Of a stretch of 64,000 nt of DNA, positions 58,000-64,000 are shown in pieces (the first letter of the stretch is position 1; each line of letters begins with the position of its first letter). Below the pieces are notes generated by a model. It searched no databases, was not told the origin of the DNA, and saw only the letters and a list, made by a program, of their open reading frames with translations. Location: assembly GCF_000004825.1 (NCBI RefSeq), contig NW_008805089.1, forward strand, positions 248,001 through 312,000, written 5' to 3'. This stretch comes from Heterostelium album PN500. Lineage: Eukaryota; Evosea; Eumycetozoa; Acytosteliales; Acytosteliaceae. Made by a program: the position numbers and the translations under genes.

Positions 58000-60900
58000 T
58001 TATTTAAGTTTGGATTGTAAGTTACTGATACTGTTATTTATAATTAATTTCATTACTGATAAGTGCTGTATATATTCATTAATGATAGATTCATTAGATA
58101 GTAGGTTGTTATCGTGGAGAGGAGTACCGCCAAAATAGGATTTACAATAGAATTTCCAGATTTGATGAAAGACAAGTGAAACGAGAGTAGTGATGTTGTC
58201 CTTTCTTCTAACCAACTGATACGCGTCTTCCATAGTCCAATCGAATCGTTGACCACCTGAAAGCTGTAAGGAGTCAAGAATGGTGTTAAGGTTGAATCTG
58301 TGCATAACTGCTCGACAATTAAAGAATGTATGGAAATATGGGTCAGAGCAGTATGTGAAGCACAGTTCACATTCTTTGTTTTTGTTGTAAGCTAATCCAG
58401 GAAGTGAACGAGAGAAGAACCGAAAGACAGTGTTTCGTCCACGCTGGTGTTTGATGAGCGAAATATAGGTGAAGATACTGTCGTAAGATGTGTAGTCGAA
58501 TTTGGTTGGTGGTAGCGATAGTTGGAACTGACCATCAGTTAGTGGTGGAATGCCATGTTTGACGAACAATATGTGGTCGTAGATTTGCTTTAGAGTGGGT
58601 GGTAGACCATCAATCAGAATTGGTTTAGCAGATTTGATCTTGTTGTCCAGATGTTTGAGATGAACTGCCAATTGGTGCCACAGAGTGTAGCATAGATTGA
58701 GATATGGCGAGGTGATAGATCTGCAATAGATTTGAGATAGCCAACTGGTATAATAACAAACTTTGGAAGGATCAGAGGATGAAAGTAGGAATCTGTTGAA
58801 TATCCACACGTGTTGGGCATCGTTACGAAGTTGGATGTCCCATAGCGAGATGCCACCACGTAACCATGGTTGTACAGCTCTGGTCTTTTTCATTGTGTTT
58901 TTATATTTCTTGGAGTCGATGAACGGATTGGAGTTGGACGACCACAGGTACCAAGACAGTATGTTATCGAGTTTCTTGACTTCCTCATCGGTAAATCTAT
59001 CGACGTACATGTTGTAGGTGAGCTTAGAGAGTGTGTAGCTTTTGACTATGGCCATTTTGGTGCGTAAAGTGACACCAGTAGTTTTCCAACGGACCAGGTG
59101 ACCTTTAATAGAGTTGATCAGAGAATCAAGCGAATGATGCAATCCGTCGGACGTGAAGTACAGACCCAGGTATCTTTCAGCGGATGTAGATATAGGTATC
59201 TTCTGGTTGTTAATGATCGGTGGGTACGTTTTCTCGTCAGTGTGATCACCAATTTTGATAATGACTGACTTGGTTGCATTAACTAGGGACGAGGTGGCAT
59301 CGCAGAACATATCAAACATACGCAGTTTGGTATTAAGATCTTTGAATGAAGGTGAATAAGTGGCAGAGTCATCGGCGAATTGGTTGATTTTGAGCGCGTG
59401 TCCATGATCGTTTATTGGTAGTCCAGCGGCAGGGCACAGTCTGATGCAACGAGATAAGCATTCAATGACTAGAACGAATAGAGTGGCCGAAAGCGGATCG
59501 CCTTGCTTGGTACCACGGTTCAGCGCGATTGGGTCAGTGAGAAAACCGTTGACCAGAACTTGAGCGGTAGAGCCAGAGATCATGTTCATTATAAGTTCAA
59601 CTAGATGTATTGGTGTACCAACATGAAGTAGAGTACGGCGGATGGACCCATGCGATATGGAGTCGAACGCTTTATTGAAGTCGAACAGAGTGATCAAACC
59701 TTTAATGCCACGTTGTTTACAGTAATCAATGATTTCTTTCATGGTAATTATATTGTCCATGATGTAACGGTTTTTGACAAATCCAGTTTGATAGACGCTA
59801 ACGACTTTCTCAACCTCGGGTTTCAGACGCTCATTAATAGATTTAGACAATATTTTATAATCACAGTTAAGCAATGTAATAGGTCTTCTATTGGCTGGAT
59901 CATAGATATCTCCCTTCTTGAAGATAGTGGTGATCACACCAACTTTGAAATTTTGAGGGATATGTTGTTCACCGGTGAGCACTTTGTTGAACAGTGTGGT
60001 CAGTATCGGTGCGATAGTGTCAATATGTTCTCGATAGAACCACAGACCAAGACCATCAGGACCCGGAGATTTATGTGGGTTAGACGACAAGATGATATCA
60101 GCTACTTCTTCGATGGTGAATTGTATACCAACTATCTCACTGAACCTAGATGAACTGCAATCCCAAGCTCTCTTAAGCATCTCCGCGTGCAGCTCTGGAT
60201 TGTCTTTCTCAGCGGCGAATAGTTTGGAGTAGAAGCGATGCATGATCTTGGTCATCTCGTCGATGTCTGAAGTAACGGATTTATTACCTCTGTACAGCCC
60301 AGGTATAGATGAGTCTTTCTTGGATTGAGAAAGTTTGGTAGTGAGCATTTTAGATGGGACTTCACCATGGAGTTGCTGGTTCATCTTGCGTATGGAGTCA
60401 CGAACAGAATGTTCTTCAGATTGAAGTAACAGTAAATCGTTGCTGGCTTTGGTTCTGATGTTAGATGATAGTTCGGTGGAGCTAATGGTATTGATCAAAC
60501 TCTTAATCATCTTCCTCTTGGCCATGCTACGCAGCCGCTGGTATTTTTTATAGACGTTGACTATAGTAGACTTAACAGACAACCAGTCATTTAGCGAAGA
60601 GATGACACTGGACGAGAGAATAGATTCTATCTCATACTTGACTACAGATTCCATAGCAGTGTATCTGTCTAGTCTCCAAGGTGTGGGTGGAAGCTTAGAG
60701 GAGATACCAGTTGGGATGCTGAATGAAAGCATCGCATGATCAGAGAGAGCGTTGGGAACAACCTTGAAGGAGTTGTTTAACAGACTGCATTTAGCATAAG
60801 CTCTATCAATACGTCTAGCAATGCCGGTAATTGGCGAACGGTACGTGGGGATGTCGACAGTCTGACCAAGATCGACCAGATCGTGCTCATCACTAAGAGA

Positions 60901-61402
60901 GTCAAGCACCACTGAAAGAGGAGAGCAATCGCCGGGTACACAGTTGAGGTCACCGCAGATTAAATCAATCCTGTTAGGGCACCAGAGCTCAGGAGTGGAG
61001 AGAAGCATCTCTGGGAACGATTTCTTTTCCCAGTATGACGCAGGAGCATACACAGCAAGCATATTAAGGCTGTGGCCACCGACATAATTGACATTGAATA
61101 AAATAAATCTACCACTTTTATCAAGCAGAATGGGTTTGATTTTGATGCGGCTGGTGTGAGCAATGATAGCAACACCTGTGCCTTTACCATTAGATACAGC
61201 AAGGATTTTGTTAGGTTGGTTGAAAGGGTTGAACGTTTGATGAAATTGATTGTTAATGTTGTTGGTTTCAGTAAGTATAGTGAGTTGTGGGTTGTAACCA
61301 GTAATAGTTGAGGAAATGTCAGCGATTGAGGCATTGGAAGCTGCTCCTCTGCAGTTCCATACCAGTGCTTTAAAGCACTTGTTGGCGGTGGTTATTGAGC
61401 TT
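58000..61402 (-). CDS. LINE ORF2: endonuclease, reverse transcriptase, CCHC-like finger
   Basis: The open frame runs from just before the ORF1 stop (about 61402) to 58000, roughly 1,130 codons. The APE-type endonuclease opens with CFKALVWNCRGAASNAS and includes TETNN, LICGDLNCVPGD and LSDHAML (catalytic Asn/Glu/Asp/His positions present). The reverse transcriptase has KVGVITTIFKKGD, RRPITLLNCDYKI, LITLFDFNKAFDSI, NRGTKQGDPLSATLFVL and the active-site box QFADDSATYS. Near the C-terminus CELCFTYCSDPYFHTFFNC is a Cys/His finger like that of other LINEs. The first in-frame ATG (61062) would cut off about a third of the endonuclease, so initiation upstream without ATG, or coupling to ORF1, is likely. 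It nicks the target and primes cDNA synthesis there. Confidence 0.9.
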
Positions 61403-62210
61403 TACCTTTGCGACCTCGTGAGGTCGTAGGCTTTACTTCTTCATCTTCTTCACCATCTTTACCGAGATCATCCGGAACAGTACATGGTTTATCAGCGGTT
61501 TGTATCTTATCGTCGGCCACAGAGCTACTACCTGGTGCAATCGCCGGCGCAGCAGTGGAGTCAGTCTTTGGTTTCAGAGCATTGCCAGTAGCTGGTGCAG
61601 GTTTAACAGGGGGTGGCTTGTACGGTATGAGTGTGCACTTAAAACCTGATTTCTCATCTTTGGCATCGATGCCTTTGAAGATTTTTTCATTGGGAAACAA
61701 GAACCACGACGACGTTTTCCAGATAGGTTTGTTGACATCGTTTGTCACTAACTTGGTTGAGCTATGACTGAAGTGAACAGGGGTGTGACCGAACATTCTC
61801 TCGATACCTTCATCATCGAACTCTTTTGATACAGCTTCGAGACAGTCCTTAGATGCAAGTGCCGAGACTCTGATAAAGTTAAACTCTGGGAAGAATGCAG
61901 TGACCTTGCGAGACTTGGTGGCAGACAGGTTACCATTACAAAACTGATGCAACTCGCCTAGTCTCTCAGAGTCGACTCTGCCAGAGAAGGTGACACTGTT
62001 TTTCTTGGCGGTTAACACACTATCTTTGTAGACGATTTGAAACAAGTCGTGAAGCTTGTCTCTGGTGGCTGTAGTTATGTACTTAGAGTTGGGGAAGCAA
62101 AGTCTAACATAGAGGGTGTTGAGCTTGATCAATTGCTTGAATTCGGTAGCATACGTATATTTATGCTTTGATTTGTAGAATTTAGCTACTTTAGCACCGA
62201 TATTATCCAT
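61392..62210 (-). CDS. LINE ORF1 protein
   Basis: 272 residues starting MDNIGAKVAKFYKSKHKY. No zinc knuckle or recognised RRM is evident. The first 180 residues look folded (RLCFPNSKYITTATRDKLHD, ATKSRKVTAFFPEFNFIRVS, KTSSWFLFPNEKIFKGI). The last 80 are Pro/Ala/Asp/Glu-rich and end in basic TSRGRKGKAQ. By position it should bind element RNA or contact the target-site machinery; in Dictyostelium TRE5-A the ORF1 protein is reported to interact with TFIIIB, and whether this one does is unknown. The stop lies within 10 bases of the start of the ORF2 frame. Confidence 0.85.
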   Translation of the reverse strand: MDNIGAKVAKFYKSKHKYTYATEFKQLIKLNTLYVRLCFPNSKYITTATRDKLHDLFQIVYKDSVLTAKKNSVTFSGRVDSERLGELHQFCNGNLSATKSRKVTAFFPEFNFIRVSALASKDCLEAVSKEFDDEGIERMFGHTPVHFSHSSTKLVTNDVNKPIWKTSSWFLFPNEKIFKGIDAKDEKSGFKCTLIPYKPPPVKPAPATGNALKPKTDSTAAPAIAPGSSSVADDKIQTADKPCTVPDDLGKDGEEDEEVKPTTSRGRKGKAQ

Positions 62211-62404
62211 TTAAGAATAGTGAATGTACTAATGATCGTAAAACTAGTGAAATTTGATATATTAACTGATATGATCGTAAATTTAAGACTAATAACTAAA
62301 GAGGAACGAATATATATGATTATAATAGCTAGATAACTTGATAACAAAGATATGAAAAAATTATCTACAAATACTAACTGTTTGCGAAAAAAAAAAAAAA
62401 AAAA

Positions 62405-62416
62405 CGAGGCTTTTGT
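62405..62416. repeat. Target-site duplication, right copy
   Basis: CGAGGCTTTTGT, identical to 57698-57709. It lies between the tRNA-Pro 3' end (about 50 bp away) and the A18 run (T18 on the element strand). Confidence 0.85.
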
Positions 62417-62466
62417 ATAAAAATTACCATTTACGCATGCGGTAAGGTATGGCATTAAGAATGTTG

Positions 62467-62537
62467 GGGCTCCACCGGGAATCGAACCCAGACCACTACC
62501 ACCCAAAGGTAGTATTGTACCATTCAACTATGGAGCC
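62467..62537 (-). tRNA. tRNA-Pro (anticodon TGG)
   Basis: Minus-strand cloverleaf of 71 nt: acceptor GGCTCCA/TGGAGCC, D stem GTTG/CAAT with one G-T pair, anticodon stem CTACC/GGTAG with loop TTTGGGT, T arm CTGGG-TTCGATT-CCCGG. The anticodon TGG reads proline CCA codons. Discriminator C. No intron. The first T run downstream (ATTTTTA, about 40 bp past the end) can serve as a pol III terminator. It is the likely target for the adjacent retrotransposon. Confidence 0.94.
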
Positions 62538-62782
62538 TTTGATGTTTTGGGATTGAAATTTTAAATTTTTGTTTTTTTGTATTGAAAAAAATTGTTTTTT
62601 AATTTAATTTAATTTTTAGTTGAAATTGATTCGACTTTTAATTAAAAGGTTAACCTTAGAACATGGCAAACCAACTTATATATATAAATATGTTTTTTAA
62701 ATAAACTTCTGATTATTTATCACGATGAACGTTTTTCGACTGATCAAATAATTGTGATTACACCAATTCAATTTAAACAATT

Positions 62783-64000
62783 ATGTACAGTCGATTCCTA
62801 ATACAACAACAATCAAAGAGTTTAAAACTATGTTGTAGTATCAATATCAATAGTGTATATAGCTATAGTTCAACAAACAACTTTGGATCGTCTACTCCAC
62901 ATAGAACAAGAGCAAAACGATATATAAATAATAATGATCAATTATCAACAATAACGACAACATCAACGAAATCATCTACATCACCAAAACAAATTAATAC
63001 CAATATAGATAGAGATATTTTCAATTACGCAACGTCATCACCGTTGAACTCTCACCACACACAACATCATCTGACAAGATTGAATCCAATCATTTCAAGT
63101 CTGAGCAACGACGATCATATAATTGTATCGGCCAATCAACAACATCAAGAAGGAGACTTTAAAATCGATAAACAATCATTAGCTAAACAACTATCAAAAT
63201 TTAACATTCAATTCAAAGATAACATCATTCCACAAGCAATCATTGAAAGTCTATCACAAAACACAAAACAATATTCATATTCTCATTTAAATAGATATTT
63301 CTTTTTAGGTAATAAATATATATTAACTATATTATTATATAAAAAACAATAATATTATAAATGTTTTATTAACTTTTAATTTAAACTTATTATTATTATT
63401 ATTTATATATATAGGTAATGTTATTTATAATACAAATATTTTAGAACAATTAAAGAATAGTGGAATTGAACACGAAACAAAAGCTGAATATAAATCGATT
63501 ATTAAAGGAAGTTACTTTTTAAGTAAGAGATGTGAGATCATTGGATTGTCAGAGTTTATCAGTGGATCGATGCCATCGGATCAGTCGAAATTCAAGAGTT
63601 TCTATCTAAAGCATTTCCACTATCGTTCTTTAATGCAATTCGTTGGTGCGCTCTACCAAGAACAAGGTTTAAACGTAGCCAATGAATTCATCGACAAATT
63701 TATACTACAAAGCTCTGCTATTCAACCAGAACAATATATCTTGGAATTCCCAGAGTCAATAGTTTTAAAGAAGTTCTATCAATATAAAATAGAACCACCT
63801 CATATAATGTATGTATTAATTAATTATTCTTTTAAAAGTTATTTTGAATGTTTAATTAATTATAATCTATTTTATTTCTATCAATAAATAAAAAGTGTAT
63901 CACAACCAGGTGGAAGATGTCCAATTTATCGTGGATCAATTGTATCTGGTAATAAGAGATTAGTTGAAACCTATGGGTTCGATGAAAATGAAGCTAAATG
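62783..64000 (+). CDS. Possible mitochondrial RNase III-like (mL44-type) protein, cut by window end
   Basis: Exons 62783-63308, 63415-63808 and 63896 to the edge keep one frame. The N-terminus MYSRFLIQQQSKSLKLCCSI is basic and Ser-rich without acidic residues, like a mitochondrial presequence. After a Ser/Thr/Asn spacer, YSYSHLNRYFFLGNVIYNTN, ILEQLKNSG and KCEIIGLSEFISGS-like text (RCEIIGLSEFISGS) have the spacing of a degenerate RNase III fold as in ribosomal protein mL44. The last exon (PIYRGSIVSGNKRLVETYGF, DENEAK) could begin a double-stranded RNA-binding fold. The catalytic RNase III signature is not seen, which fits mL44 more than an active nuclease. Identification is tentative. Confidence 0.5.

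Larger units (their letters stand above)
57710..62404 (-). mobile_element. tRNA-associated non-LTR retrotransposon, TRE3-like, apparently full length
   Basis: An element of about 4.7 kb in minus orientation between identical 12-bp direct repeats. Order: T18 at the 5' edge, a leader of about 175 bp, ORF1, ORF2, a 3' region of about 290 bp with two A tracts (on the plus strand T runs at 57792-57814 and 57709-57729). It lies downstream of tRNA-Pro in the same orientation; the tRNA end and the element are about 63 bp apart. Dictyostelium TRE3 elements are known to insert within roughly 40-150 bp downstream of tRNA genes, and this fits. Both ORFs are intact, so the insertion looks recent and possibly active. 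Confidence 0.88.

Overview
This window comes from a eukaryote, almost certainly a dictyostelid social amoeba. The evidence is the very AT-rich intergenic DNA with long A and T runs, the short AT-rich GT-AG introns, the homopolymer tracts (Asn, Gln, Ser, Thr) inside proteins, and typical dictyostelid families: FNIP/F-box proteins, CTDC-repeat matrix proteins, a GH18 chitinase with a probable cellulose-binding C-terminus, a SCAI homologue, and a LINE-type retrotransposon placed just downstream of a tRNA gene. Coding codon use is less AT-extreme than I would expect for Dictyostelium discoideum, which hints at another dictyostelid lineage; the species is not determined. Layout, left to right. 1-2.9 kb: two minus-strand secretory-pathway genes, a leucine-rich-repeat protein with one repeat-sized module per exon (cut by the left edge) and an FKBP isomerase. 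3.2-5.6 kb: an ALG13-ALG14 fusion (N-glycan precursor synthesis) and SFT2 (Golgi traffic), convergent. 6.6-9.2 kb: a RING/TRAF-like zinc protein and a glutathione S-transferase. 9.3-12.5 kb: a family-rich patch holding two broken copies and one intact member of leucine-rich/F-box-like families. 12.99 kb: tRNA-Thr. 13.3-16.5 kb: a seven-beta-strand methyltransferase and the chitinase. 17.9-22.8 kb: PEX2, a small Tim chaperone, a SAYSvFN protein and a deoxynucleoside kinase. 23.8-29.4 kb: an uncharacterised protein, SCAI, and a cysteine-rich matrix protein. After 3 kb without genes come ribosomal protein S20, an uncharacterised membrane protein, an RRM/zinc-knuckle RNA-binding protein, an AFG2/SPATA5-type AAA ATPase and a TOM1/TOM3-type seven-helix protein (32.5-42.7 kb). 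Another 3.3 kb gap precedes a GT10 fucosyltransferase carrying a laminin-G-like domain, an FNIP protein and an AlkB homologue (46-50.9 kb). The right part is mobile and duplicated DNA. At 51.2-55.6 kb an Arf GTPase gene and a SWIM zinc-finger gene have been duplicated together as a unit of about 2 kb. A relic of a Ulp1-like protease lies beside the second SWIM gene. At 57.7-62.4 kb lies an apparently intact non-LTR retrotransposon (ORF1, then ORF2 with endonuclease, reverse transcriptase and a CCHC-like finger). It is bounded by a 12-bp direct repeat and starts about 63 bp downstream of a tRNA-Pro gene in the same orientation, as known for Dictyostelium TRE3 elements. A fragment of a second copy abuts the element at the same junction. 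The window ends inside a plus-strand gene that may encode a mitochondrial mL44/RNase III-like protein. Exon boundaries were assigned by eye from splice sites and reading-frame continuity. For the main multi-exon genes the summed exons give an intact frame from start to stop, or to the window edge for the two truncated genes.
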